Source of the DNA: Turritopsis dohrnii
Lineage: Eukaryota > Cnidaria > Hydrozoa > Anthoathecata > Oceaniidae
Reading direction: 5' to 3'
Assembly: GCA_027922465.2 (NCBI GenBank)
Contig: BQMF02000372.1
Coordinates: 389,425-453,424, forward strand
DNA: 64,000 bases
Shown here: positions 1 through 10,715 of the stretch, in pieces
Position numbering within the stretch: position 1 is the stretch's first letter
Layout of the letters: the number at the start of each line of letters is the position of its first letter
Translations under genes and position numbers: made by a program
Notes under the pieces: generated by a model
What the model saw: only the letters and a program-made list of their open reading frames with translations
Told to the model about the DNA's origin: nothing
Databases searched by the model: none

Positions 1-244
1 TAGTCGGCATTGTGGATACATGCTAACACTTCTAAGCCCTGGCGTTTGTTGAATTTCGATCGAAATGACGGTAACCTGAATGTCTCTATGGACCAGAGAA
101 ACCTGACAGTGATAAATCACCCAGACACAATGCTAACCATTCCGCGATATATTCAACACAAACTGCGGGGAAGTGCGCACTCATGCAAGTTTTACAACCA
201 GAACATGAGAGATCTACAACCGCCGAAGTATATATATACTTCCT

Positions 245-325
245 CTCAGACGAACTGCGTGGGGTTCGAACACACGACCTTGTTGTTACAAGTTGGCGTT
301 CTTATCCACTAGACTACGCTGATCT
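245..325 (-). repeat. tRNA-like head of a SINE
   Basis: On the minus strand the segment has a tRNA-like internal promoter. An A-box-like stretch (AGCGTAGTCTAGTGG) is followed about 35 bases later by a B box (GTGTTCGAACCCC). The flanking acceptor arms do not pair well, so I read it as the head of a tRNA-derived SINE rather than a working tRNA gene. The rest of the SINE would extend towards position 1, but I could not delimit it. Confidence 0.5.
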
Positions 326-329
326 GTGT

Positions 330-1131
330 GTCATATGTATTGTTAGCTCATTTATGTTATAAAAATGAAACTGCTACAAACTGCTTTTTACTACATTTTT
401 ATGAGATATTTAATTGTTTACATTTATGAGTAATTTGTGGTTATAATAATAATAATAAAAACTGTTTATGCGTTGTTATTTGAGAATTTTGTTATGTAAT
501 CAAAATAACACGTTTCATAACTCGTATCGCGTTATGAAAACAAAGATCTTATATGATGATAATATCAGCTATGGTAGGGAAATTCCCGAAATCATATGAT
601 TTCCATGTTATGAGAGAATAATTGACAGGGATTCTCGCTTATGATTATGAGGGACACAATTTCTGTCCTAGAATCCGCACTTTCCTATCTCTATACTTGA
701 TCTTGCCAAATGAGCTCCGTTCCGCTAAAAAGCTACACTCCGCAAAAACAAAGTACTCGTATATTGATGCTAAATAACTCACTAAATCACAAAATCACAT
801 TGATATTGAAAGATTTGATCACAGAAGTTATATATTCAATTATTTATTTTCATAATCTTTGCTGAAAACACTTTCTTCGGCAGCCATTTTTTGAGTATGA
901 TGAAAATAGTAAAAGTGCCAGGATTACTCTCGCGGATACCTCATTACGTCATAAAGTGTAAGACGAAGACCGAGGAAAGAGGAAAAACATAGCGAAACAA
1001 ATATTTTCAAGACGTTTATTAAAATCAATGTTCGACCCCCGTTTATTTACTTCAGCTAATCTTTAATAAATAGTGTACACAACATTTTAGTCGATCTTTC
1101 TGCTTTTAAACATCTTTTTTTACATTTTACG
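330..1131. other. Non-coding stretch before the THAP gene
   Basis: AT-rich sequence without a convincing coding segment. The only recognisable item is a dispersed repeat at 694-751. The promoter and 5' UTR of the THAP gene starting at 1132 should lie here, but I cannot point to a core promoter. Confidence 0.4.
694..751 (-). repeat. Dispersed repeat, inverted copy of 13357-13413
   Basis: The reverse complement of this segment matches 13357-13413 nearly base for base over about 55 bases, including GCGGAGTGTAGCTTTT and GGAGCTCATTTGGCAAGATC. The similarity stops on both sides. It is a short dispersed repeat of unknown class. Confidence 0.65.
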
Positions 1132-4100
1132 ATGGCCTGGTGTGCAGCAGTTGGTTGCACAAATTATAAGAGGAAAAATAAAGAACTTACTTTTTTTAAA
1201 TTACCAAATGATGAAAAACGCGCCACTGTTTGGAAAACAAAAATTAAGCGTCAAGATCTTCCCAAATCCGGATCGATTTTTCTCTGTGAAAACCATTTCG
1301 AAGACAAATATTTCGATATGTCTGTGGAAATCCAAAATCGCTTACTAGCAGGTATGTAATGTTAGAAGTGTTTCTGTGGGAACTCAAACAGACAGCTTGG
1401 AGTTGAAGGTACTGAGTCAGGAAACACAAGCCAACTTAAAGGTACTGATAAACTCGTTTCAAGAGTAAAAAAGTGAACCTTTTTATGAATATTGTATCAA
1501 TCTTGTGAAATTTGAATTTTAGCCACCTTCGAAATCGAAGCATTCACAAACAATATCAAAAAAATATTAAATCAAAGTGTGGGCTGCAATTTAACGACAG
1601 AAGGTGTGTGCAATTGGGCTGTTTCAATGGCGCTGTGAATCCCATGAGTGTGAAAAGCTTCTGTTTTTTCAACATTATTTTAGATGCAGGCCATCCTATG
1701 TTATCCGACGATATGAAGAAAAAGATTGAAACACTCGCCGAGTTATTAGGATTGCCTTCTTTACCCAATACCATCGAGTAAAATGTTTTCATTGTTTCTG
1801 AACTTTATTACAATTATCAGTTTTTTACCCGCATAACATTTTTATTCACTTTCATTCAAGGCAAATATATTTGAATGCAAAATCTGTAGCAACCCCGATG
1901 ACTGATCAGGAAGCAACTGAAATCTATAGTAATTCGCAGGAAGAGATTGTGACATGCAATGATGTAGCTGTTAATACTTCATTTACATTAACCCGTAACT
2001 CATATGTATATTTTACTTAATTACCTCCATCTTTTTTTTTCGTTTTCATGTTTATCATCCCATTTTATGTTCCTCGTGTTTTTAGATCACCTTTCTCACC
2101 AATGGCATCTTCGAGCGCTGCTAGGGTTATGAATTATGATTCGGAGAGGTACTATTTGTCTTATTGAAACAAGCATCACCTTTTATCCAATACTTAAAAC
2201 ACGTGACTCCTTTTATCAGTAAAACAGACGAAGACGATGAATGGTTACTGAAATCATTAAAGAAAAGTGACAAAACTGACCCTGACTTCACCGTGAATGA
2301 TGAACCATGTGAAGAACGGTTGTTATTAAAATTACCGAACAAGAGCAATTTTAATAAAGATAAAGTATTGTTGGTATACAAGTCACAGTTGGATATTCTA
2401 TAAACATCATGTTTGGAATGTGGAGGGCCCATTATCAACAAATGGGACTTGAAATTGAATGGCTGCAACTATTCAGTTAAAATGGAATGCTTGAATGGTT
2501 GTGAAACAAAGTGGGCCTCGCAGCCAACAATTTCTGCAGTTAATGGTATGAATAAATTATTGGAGGAGGTACTTGGGAATTTCATATAAATAAAAAAAGA
2601 AATGGAATTGTTGCTTTTGAATTCATAGGTGTGGGGAATTTAATGGTTACAGCCGCTGCTGAATTAGCTGGAATCTCCTTTCCAAATTTAAAGCGTTTCG
2701 CTACTACCCTTAATTTAAAGTTCTTTGAAAGAGATACGTTTTTCAGATTGCGTGGTATGTTTCTTATCCTAATAATCCTGTTATCAATTCCTGAATATCA
2801 ATTTTTTTCTAACAATGATTATCTGTGTACAGGTGCTTACGTCTTTCCACAAATCCACGAAACTTGGCAAGCACATCAGAAAAGTTTAATGACGGAAATT
2901 AAAATGAAAAAGCGAACGGTGGATATAGGTGTAGAGGGTCAATGTGACAGTCCAGGTCACAATGCAACATACTGCACTGTGACTGCCATGGACGTCACAA
3001 CCAATAAAGTGTTAGATATGGAAGTGGTAAACGTAAAAGATGTAAAAAACTCCCAAGGTACAACAATTTTCAAAAACTTTGCCAGCCATAACATTACAGA
3101 ATTTAGCTATAGTTAAAAAACCGTAATTATTTGTCCAACAAAATTATAGGTATGGAGAAAGATGGTTTTGTGCGATGCGTCCTTAGGCTTGATGATGCTG
3201 TTGGTGTGCGTGCAGTGTCTACTGACCGTCACGTTCAAATAAAATGTCTCATGGCGAAAGACGATCGCTTTAAGCACATCATCCATCAGTACGATCCTTG
3301 GCATTTGGGCAAAAACAAAAGGTATGGTGTGCATAAGAACTTGTGACGTAATAATGACATAATTATTTATATAGATTTCTGATAAACAATCCCAATACTC
3401 TTCTGATTATTATCCTTTTTTTAAAGATTGTCACGATCTTGGGGAATGGATTCCTTCCATTGTGAACCATCTATATTGGTCAATTGCAACTTGCAATGGA
3501 AATGGTGAAGAGTTAACAGAGAGGTTTCTGTCATCGATCCATCACTGTGTAAATCGTCACACATTTCCAGGAAACAGTTTTTATAGAAAATGTCCCCATG
3601 ATAAATATGATAAGGATAGCGAACATGAAATTGGGTGGCTTAGACCTGATTCACCATCACACAGGGCGTTAAAATCTGTAATCTTCGACGATAAACAACT
3701 TGTGAAGGACTTGCAAAAACTAACAGAAAACATTTTTACAATGCACCTTGAAGTGTTTCACTCCCTAAAAATCCGCTACCTACCGAAGCAGATTTTTTTT
3801 GAACATGAGAAAATGATAGCTGGTGTCGAACTTGCAGCTCTTGATCATAATCTCAATATTGGTCGGAGACAGGTATAGTAGCTACAGTTCACTGTTATTC
3901 ACTTGTTAATGAATTTAAGTATTGAACGATAATAGCAATAACAATACCTTTTTCCCCCTTAGCTGAAAGGTAATCCTAAATCAAAAGAGGGTCGCAAAGT
4001 TCCACTTTTTAAAATATCTTGGCATCGGTACTCTAAGCGATTTGTTACCAAACGAGTAATGGAGAAAAAGTCATATTGTTTTCTTCGAGAGATAGCTCTT

Positions 4101-4238
4101 GGATCCTATTATAGAGCGGTTGACAGAGAAACGGACGGAAGAGTGTCAAGGAAGAGATTGTACGTCACTCCAAGCGAAAGACCAGAAAGGAAGGAAATAA
4201 TAGAAAAAACAACAAAATATTCGAGGATGAAACGATAA
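1132..4238 (+). pseudogene. THAP-domain DDE transposase, Kolobok-like, degenerate
   Basis: The first exon (1132-1351) encodes a THAP zinc finger: an early Cys pair (CAAVGC), then a C-x2-H pair (LCENH), with a strong donor after it. Later exons with matching GT-AG borders encode a transposase. It shows VDIGVEGQCDSPG with a candidate catalytic Asp, a TDRH motif, HQYDPWH, and a basic C-terminus ending at 4236-4238. Splices at 2549/2630, 2753/2834, 3055/3151 and 3873/3961 join in frame. There are lesions: an in-frame TAA near 2402, no clean continuation after the THAP exon, and a one-base frame mismatch between the DPWH exon and the exon at 3428. THAP plus this catalytic segment is known from Kolobok-type and related transposons. 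Assignment to that superfamily is inference, as I found no terminal repeats. Confidence 0.65.
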
Positions 4239-4271
4239 TCCAATTTTGTTTTAATTTTTTTATATTTGTTT

Positions 4272-5020
4272 TTATTTTTCTTCATCGTCGTGGTACATCC
4301 AGGGAAACTGGTTCTCATCAACAATTTTACCATTCATGTAACCACAGTATTTATTATCAGGCGCTGGATATGCTTTTCTTATTGCATTAACAACACACGA
4401 AGGTATTACCCGTCGTACTGCCTTTCCCAATCTATTTTGTACCCACCATATAAATTGACGATAAGCGGCATATCAATAGCTTCTAGAAAAAATTATTTTC
4501 AATATTTTCAATTTTTGTAAAAATCATCCGTGTAGTACTGGAGTGAATTTATTCGGGTATACTTATTTGGTACGCGATCTCTAACCGGAAGAGATGTTGA
4601 TTCTCTATCGTGCATTGAAACTGGTGCCGTCCAAAGATTATCTTTCAATAAAACTATTGCATAAAAATTTTCATGCTTTGTGATGCATTGAAGTTCTAAA
4701 ATAAGAGATATACTTTTATGACGGTAAAAGGATTCGTATGCATCTGTCACGACACTTTAGTAAATCTTTAAGTGTTATATTTTATACATTGACATACCAT
4801 TGATATTGAAATAGCTCGAACATTCCAATTCATGACAGCACAAGTTTTCCTTTTCTGTTTCCATTGTTTTACAGGACTGGCATTTACACCAAGAATCCAC
4901 AGTACTTAACTTAACCCGAGCATCATTACATAGATTATCTATTTGATCATCATCTTCATCATAGTTATGCCATGACGAGGTTCTCTCCGTATCTTGCCTT
5001 CTTCTGGAAACCAAGTACAA
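4272..5020 (-). pseudogene. P2X7-like C-terminal domain protein, convergent with THAP gene
   Basis: Three minus-strand segments match the cysteine-rich domain known from the cytosolic tail of P2X7 receptors, which also occurs in many invertebrate transposon-linked proteins. Segment one (about 5020-4775) has WCKCQSCKTM...ENLCCHE. Segment two (about 4750-4510) has LQCITKHENF. The last exon (4482-4272, preceded by a TTTTTTCTAG acceptor) has YRQFIWW, RRVIPSCVVNAIR and a C-terminal CGY. The stop is at 4274-4272, 33 bases from the THAP gene's stop on the other strand. An in-frame TGA just before the YRQF motif suggests decay or a misplaced exon edge. No N-terminal receptor or membrane part is visible, so this is not a P2X channel. 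Confidence 0.6.
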
Positions 5021-6110
5021 TATTTCATTTTTGTGTATTGTATTCGTTTAAGCTATTTATACATATAAGAGATAGAAATTATATTTTCTTATGCATAACT
5101 GAAGTTAAAAATATGATTTGTTTTTTATCAGACGTGACCTTTAAGATCGACTTTCTTAAATGCTTATTTCCTCAAAACAACGGTCGGTCGATGGACGGGA
5201 ACATACATTTTGTGTTTTATTTATAAGCATTATGAAATTTCGTTGAGGGTATTCTTAACGTATTCTTAACGTTTCCTTACACTTCAGAATAAGATTCCAT
5301 GTCACGTTGTATACGATATACAACAATTATACAGATGGCTCTGTGTTCGATAATTATATTGATTTTCCCGTTTCTGAATATTTGTTTATGCATATACAGT
5401 ATCTGTTTTTCACCATGCTCTGTCATTCTCACGAAACTGACCCTGGTAATATTCTTACAAATTCGGCGATTTTCATTCCTGATATTCTTGATAAAAAAGC
5501 CTGTATTAGTAATCTGCACGACGTAATAGACCGTTGGCCAAGCATTAAAAATCATCTTAGAAATAGCACTTCTGTGGTTTACCTCTTAGAACCAGAATGT
5601 TTTTGTATATATTTGTGTGTTAAGATGTGGAGAATTCAAAACCAAAAAGCTGACATCTCAAAAACCCGCAGTTTTCTCATAAATCAGTCTTATCGTGCGA
5701 TATGGGGTTTTTGATTTTTCATTGCTGTATATGAAATTCTCATATTAAAAATAGTTCTGGGTTATTAGTTTTGGTCAATAGGAACGTAAAAAAGGCAATA
5801 GTATAACATAGCATCGATTGACCAGTAATTATATATATTTTCGTCAATTTACTATCAATTTATTCGATAAGCTATTATTTCTGTACCAACGACACGTAAT
5901 AATAATTACAAAACAACTGTAATAAGCGTTATAGTGTCTCAAGAATATAAAAAAAGAAGGTTGGCATGTTTTACATTGAAATATCAGATTTTAAATCAAC
6001 ACTTTTATCATGTCATCACTCGATTAAATTTTCGATCTGCATCTCTAAACGATCTGTTTGTGAGAGGTTTGAAAATAATTGACTACTTTTTTGATTTTTA
6101 AAAAATTGAT
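5021..6110. other. Stretch without a recognised gene
   Basis: Reading frames on both strands (for example 5307-5714 on plus) resemble no family I know, overlap antisense frames of similar length and lack clear splice context. I see no terminal repeats that would mark the edges of the THAP/P2X7-like element. Confidence 0.35.
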
Positions 6111-6471
6111 CTATGCATTCACTATAACACCTCCTCCTGTTCTATCGACCTGGTTTCGACATCCTGTACATCCACAAAGATTTGTACACTTAAAAGATTC
6201 TTTCACACAAGAGCACCGCTGCGTACTACAACCAGACAAGCATTTACAGGAAAGGAATGCAACATATCATTTGGAGCTACTGGCTCCGTTAACCAAACGA
6301 TGTCAATTGTGCCGGTTTCTTCTTTCACGATCCAGCCATGCCCGTTTGGGGATGTAACATATGCCATAGGAAATACTGCATTTCTCCAGATGAATGTTTG
6401 ATAGTTACATCGTTTTGAATGTTGAACTAATGCATCGTAAGTCGGTGGTAGTGATTCTTCGTCATACTTAC
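6111..6471 (-). pseudogene. Cysteine-rich (CXC-like) exon of a transposon-associated protein
   Basis: An exon begins after a pyrimidine-rich acceptor (TTCTCTCTTTCAG at 6472-6484). It reads GKYDEESLPPTYDALVQH... with YQTFIWRNA, then PNGHGWIV, then a dense cysteine block (SCKC, GCSTQRCSC, CTNLCGCTGC) before a stop at 6111-6113. The two halves are in different frames, so a one-base indel lies near 6240-6250 and the copy is broken. The same order of an LPP-x-x-DAL-like segment, a W-rich segment and a C-x-C block is common in repeated invertebrate genes of unclear function. I do not assign a role. Upstream exons were not found. Confidence 0.5.
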
Positions 6472-6740
6472 CTGAAAGAGAGAACAAAGGCTGGTAACTG
6501 ACAGACAAATGCATTTTATTAACATAACAAGAAATATAACTGACCAGAAGTAAACAGCAAATAATGAAGTTCGTTGACAGATGATGCATTTTTTCTGTTA
6601 TATAAGCAACAGACAAAGTTTTCCAAATTTTCAAGAACACTCTCGTCAATTTGTAATGATACTTCCTCCCTCATAGTTATTTTTATGCTGAGTATGATCT
6701 GCAATCTTTTAAATCCAAGGTTAATCGCTACCTTGCTCTG

Positions 6741-6851
6741 TCTTTATAACTCTTCTTCCTTTTCTCATCCCTCTCATCTGTCTTTATAACTCTTCTTCCT
6801 TTTCTCATCCCTCTCATCTGTCTTTATAACTGTTCTTCCTTTTCTCATCTT
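6741..6851. repeat. 40-bp tandem repeat, 2.8 copies
   Basis: A 40-base unit starting TCTTTATAACTCTTCTTCCT occurs at 6741-6780, 6781-6820 and partly at 6821-6851. The first two units are identical and the third differs by one base before it diverges. Confidence 0.9.
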
Positions 6852-6854
6852 GTA

Positions 6855-6900
6855 GCTTTTTGCCTAGTAGTGCCTTCGGCCATGCAGGGAGCAACTCATT
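6855..6900 (+). repeat. SINE 3' tail fragment
   Basis: The stretch resembles the 3' end of the SINE at 37555-37800: AGTAGTG, CTTCGGCC, then a run of A after a TCATTTAAAA-like end. It is an isolated tail without a tRNA-like head. Confidence 0.45.
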
Positions 6901-7049
6901 TAAAAAAAGAAGGGTATCAGTGCTGTAAGTACTTTAAACTTTAAATATAGGAGCACAGAACAGTCGTTTTACTTGGAAGATCTTAAACCCATCAAAAATA
7001 AAAACACGCGCTGTGTGTGGCTTTTTTCACTCTGTAAAATAAATTATAT

Positions 7050-7200
7050 TGATTGAAGATGCAATGCAATGGTTCCCCATGATGAAACATCTAATGTCAA
7101 GCCATGTTCAGCATGGGTCCAATTCACGAAAGATAAAATGAAGAATTGGCAATGATAAGTTTGCCCATGTTGTAGAGTATTGAATATAACTGGTAATAAT
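7050..7200. repeat. Partial copy of the 43.8-kb Helitron-like repeat
   Basis: Segments such as CATGTTCAGCATG, AATTCACGAAA, TTGGCAATGATAAG and CCATGTTGTAGAG recur in the same order at 43780-43860. GATGCAATGCAATG also recurs at about 42917 and 44083. This is a rearranged fragment of that family. Confidence 0.6.
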
Positions 7201-7908
7201 TTTTACCAGTTTGAGTCAATGTGAGTTCAACCGAGAGGGAGGATTAGTCAATTAAATATTTACCAACTATTTACCTAATCATATCAAAGTAACTTCTACG
7301 TAAAACAAATCATAATAAAACTAATGCAAAGAAACCAACATCCCCCTATTATAATAAAGCGTATAAATGCATATGTGTATCACTGGAACTGAACCGAATA
7401 AAGGTTTCGAAAACTTATTTTTTACCCTGGAGACGGAAACAAACATTGCAACACTTAAAATGCCCTATTTCAGACCAAAATCATGTTTTTACATGCAGAT
7501 GATTTCATGCAGAAACAAATAGCAATACAACAAAGAAGTATAATATCGTATACACAAAATAGAAGTAACGTTAGTGTAAAAAAAGCAATACATAATACAG
7601 AACACAAAAGCAAACATTGAATAACATAACATAATGTGAATTGAAAACAAATCGATACCTTCCAACTGTGTTTCTTTCGTGTTGAAGTTACATTGGACAG
7701 AATTTTCTAAATTGATTATCTGTTCTTCACCAACCATCAACATCATGATTTAAACCATGAGTTTCATTTCTTTGTGGTTATTGTATTTTTTATTTTGCTT
7801 ATCTAAAAGGAAAAAGATTTCGAATGCATAATGATTCAAGTACCTAACGTATTATGAAAAACAAACAAACAAACAATAAAAAAGGAACTTCGAGAAATAT
7901 ATGTATAT

Positions 7909-8048
7909 ATATCTACACTAAAAGGTTAAAAGCTGCATAGGTATAAAAACAATAAAAACAACAGCTTGTTTGGTTAACTATATTTCGTCATCTTACGTGA
8001 CTTCATCAGGTTCGAACCTATCCAGCTTTTAACCTTTTAGTGTAGATA
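7909..8048. repeat. Small inverted-repeat element with hammerhead-like core
   Basis: Arms of about 32 bases (left 7909-7942, right 8017-8048, containing CTACACTAAAAGGTTAAAAG and its complement) can pair with one mismatch around TGC/TCC. The centre on the minus strand holds CTGATGA (8009-8003), a four-pair stem GTCA/TGAC with a seven-base loop, and GAAA (7986-7983). These are the elements of a hammerhead ribozyme core, with the long arms in the place of stem I. One extra A lies between CTGATGA and the stem, so activity is doubtful. Flanking TA-rich runs may be target duplications. Confidence 0.5.
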
Positions 8049-8171
8049 TGTATGTATATATATATATATATATATTAAACTTAAAAATAATAATTAAAGA
8101 AAAACAAAACAAACTAAATGAAACCTTGAGAAAGCATTAACCTTAAAAAACACAACCGTGATGACAGAACA

Positions 8172-9690
8172 TTGTTTATTTATTTATTTATTTATTTATT
8201 TCTCTTTATTTAAAGTCGATACAATTGTATAGTAAATAAAATCCAATAAATCAAAATAAAAAGTTAGCCTAATGGCTAATTTAAATCGACTATCATAAAA
8301 ACTTAAAAACACATTAAAAATACTAGTTTACATAACCTAGTCTATATATGTATGTGGCACAGAGACGGCAGTTGCACTGTATATGTGGGATGCTATCAAG
8401 TTCTCGTTGGAAAAGAGGCAAAGACGAAGCATTTCGACACGAGTTAGGAAGATTCTCCCATAACATTGCTGCAATATAAGAAACAGTTTGTAAACCGTGT
8501 ATTGATGTACGAATTTTCTTCCGTTTTAGGGGATTTGACGACCGTAAATTATATATCGTGTCTTTAAATTCAAAAACATCATTCATGTAGGAGGGATTCA
8601 TGCCATGTTTGGTCTTAAAGACTTCCTTCAGTAATAACCTGCAAAATTTGTCATGAATGCTGAATTTGTTATTTCCTTTAGACGTATCACATAAAAGCCT
8701 ATCCGTCTGGTCATGAATGGTATCAATTTTATGCAATAAGCATCTATTAGAAAAACCCCAAATAAGTGGGCAATAATTGAAATTACTAAAAATAAATGAA
8801 TTGGAAATAATACGACGTTTATATGGACATAAATAGGGTGATAAACGTTTCAGTGCATTGATCTTGGCATTAGCCCTCTTGCATAGAGGGCGCACATGCT
8901 CATTGAAAGAAAGCTGATTGTCAAGAACAATGCCTAACAATTTTACATGTTGTGACTCTTTCACAATAATATTTCCCAGATTCAATGTAAATATATCTAC
9001 ATTCTTTGATTTTCCAAGGATGAGCAGTTTACATTTATCAGCATTTAACTGAAGCCCATTGTTGGAAAACCAAGTACTGACTGTTGAGAAAGATTTTTCC
9101 AAATGAAACTTAATGTCTTCAAGTTTCTTTCCGGATGTATAGAGTGTGTTATCATCTGCGAAGTTGCATATGCGAACATCAGTTCTCTCATTAAAAATAA
9201 ACATAAGATCGTTGATAAAAATATTAAACAATAAGGGCCCAAGAATTGATCCTTGTGGTACACCACTAATAATCTCAAGCCACATGCTATAAAAACCATT
9301 GATTCCCACTCTTTGAGATCTTCCACTGAGATAACTTTTTATCAGACAGAGAGCCTTCTTAGAAAAACCATAAGCATGTAGTTTCGCTATTAATAGATTA
9401 TGATCAATGCAGTCAAATGCTTTACTCAAATCCATTAATAACGCTCCTACAGCATTTTTTTTGTCGAGATCTTTATGCCACGATTCCAGCATGTGGAGTA
9501 AAACATGTTGGCTGCTATACCCCTTGCGAAAACCCGATAAGAAAGGAGAGAGTTTACCATCCATAAAACTAAGTATTTGATCATATAATATACGTTCAAA
9601 TATTTTAGATGTGCTACTCAATTTACTGACAGGCCTATAGTTGACATCTGTGGAACACTTTTTAAACTCAGTGAAAAACTCCTCTGGCTA
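8172..9690 (-). mobile_element. CR1-like LINE, 5'-truncated, with (TTTA)n tail
   Basis: A minus-strand non-LTR retrotransposon. The frame at 9621-8323 encodes a reverse transcriptase with DLSKAFDCIDH, SGVPQGSILGPLLF and the catalytic FADD. The upstream part reads VNYRPVSKLSS in the same frame to about 9660, but the endonuclease and the first RT blocks are missing, as in a 5'-truncated insertion. On the plus strand it starts with a (TTTA)n run at 8173-8200, which is the element's 3' tail. The reading frame left is about 430 codons without a stop. It lies inside repeat family X. CR1-like placement rests on motif style only. Confidence 0.85.
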
Positions 9691-10060
9691 ATTGACAACA
9701 GTTATTCTTTACTCATCCAGCATACTAACTGTCTTCTTAGTAAATAGATCTATATTATTTTAACTTTGGTTTAACTTCAAACAAAAGACGATTATATATA
9801 CCTTTCAATAATCAATTCACATCATCATCATGTTAGTAAACAACATTTTCTGCTCTTCTGCTTTAGCCATTTTTAAACACTTCTAAACTTTTTACTTTCT
9901 ATATTTCATACCTGTAAACTAATAACTAAATAAAGTATTTACTTTCCAGCACACTTTCCTACTGCAAACATTACTAAATACCTCTGTAAACTTTCTTCAC
10001 TTTCCAGTAAGTTTCTACTGTACATGCACAGAAATATGCTTTCTCCCCCACTCAATCTCG

Positions 10061-10340
10061 CAACCGACTGGTAGCCTTGTGGTAGAGTGCTCGCTTCCTG
10101 TTCAGGAGGTCGCGGGTTCAATCCCCGACCGAGTCATGCCAGCGACTATAACAGTGTGAATGATGTCTAGGGTGGTTGTGTAGTTGAGCGGTTTCTGTCA
10201 TTACAGCTTCCGTAGCCAAAATGGGGGCTTTAAATGCTCTAGGACCTCCTTCGCAGGACCCTCATTGATAACAGTACCTTAAGGAACTTAAGAGGCTATC
10301 CTGGGTAAATATTCGTAAATAAATAAATAAATAAATAAGC
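10061..10340 (+). mobile_element. tRNA-derived SINE with (AAAT)n tail
   Basis: The head (about 10069-10136) folds like a tRNA: GACTGGT pairs imperfectly with ACCGAGTC, the A box is TGGTAGCCTTGTGG and the B box is GGGTTCAATCCC. A body of about 180 bases follows and ends in AAATAAATAAATAAAT. The tail motif is the complement of that of the LINE at 8172-9690, so mobilisation by that LINE type is plausible. Confidence 0.75.
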
Positions 10341-10584
10341 ATTTTGTGCTTTCTGACTTGATATTGGTCCAGTATTGATCGAAGATTAAAAGTTTTTGTA
10401 ATAAAAAATTCACCCAGTCTTGATTCGTGCTCAACCAAATTCACCCTCTTCTGTCTGTAGACTAACGGATTTACTAACCGTTCCGCTGCCACCGATTTTT
10501 GATTTTCGGCAGCCAATCAAAATGGCGAAAAAAACATTTCTTGCGTTTTGATTGGGTTAAAGAAAACTGAGGTTAGATACTCCA

Positions 10585-10715
10585 TAATCGTGAATGTGTC
10601 TTGCGTGATCTAACTGCCGCTATATGACCACGATTAAGAAGATTTTGACCATTAAAAAAACAAAAACAAAACACTCTCTAAGTTAAATGTGTTACACACA
10701 ATTGTGGATTATTAT
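10585..10715. repeat. Copy of the Helitron-like repeat of 42.4-43.1 kb
   Basis: About 125 bases, starting TAATCGTGAATGTGTCTTGC and including GCCGCTATATGACCACGATT and CACTCTCTAAGTTAAATGTG, are almost identical to 42965-43093 and partly to 42440-42530. Confidence 0.75.

Larger units (their letters stand above)
7495..10040. repeat. Dispersed repeat family X, split by a LINE
   Basis: The segments 7495-8170 and about 9680-10040 match, in order, the uninterrupted copy at 40740-41530. Shared blocks include AAGCAAACATTGAATAACAT, ATTTCGAATGCATA, CTGGCTAATT, CCAGCATACTAACT and TTTCCAGCACACTTT. The part between them (about 8172-9690) is the LINE. A third partial copy lies at 45500-45680. No open frame is evident, and the family's class is unknown. 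Confidence 0.65.

Noticed and set aside
10..312. Open frame of 100 codons at the window start
   Set aside because: Overlaps the SINE head on the other strand and has no recognisable domain.
5307..5714. Open frame of 135 codons
   Set aside because: No family resemblance, and antisense frames of similar length exist; coding status cannot be supported.
10061..10137. Possible functional tRNA gene
   Set aside because: Acceptor arm mispairs, the anticodon loop is irregular, and an AAAT-tailed body follows: a SINE.
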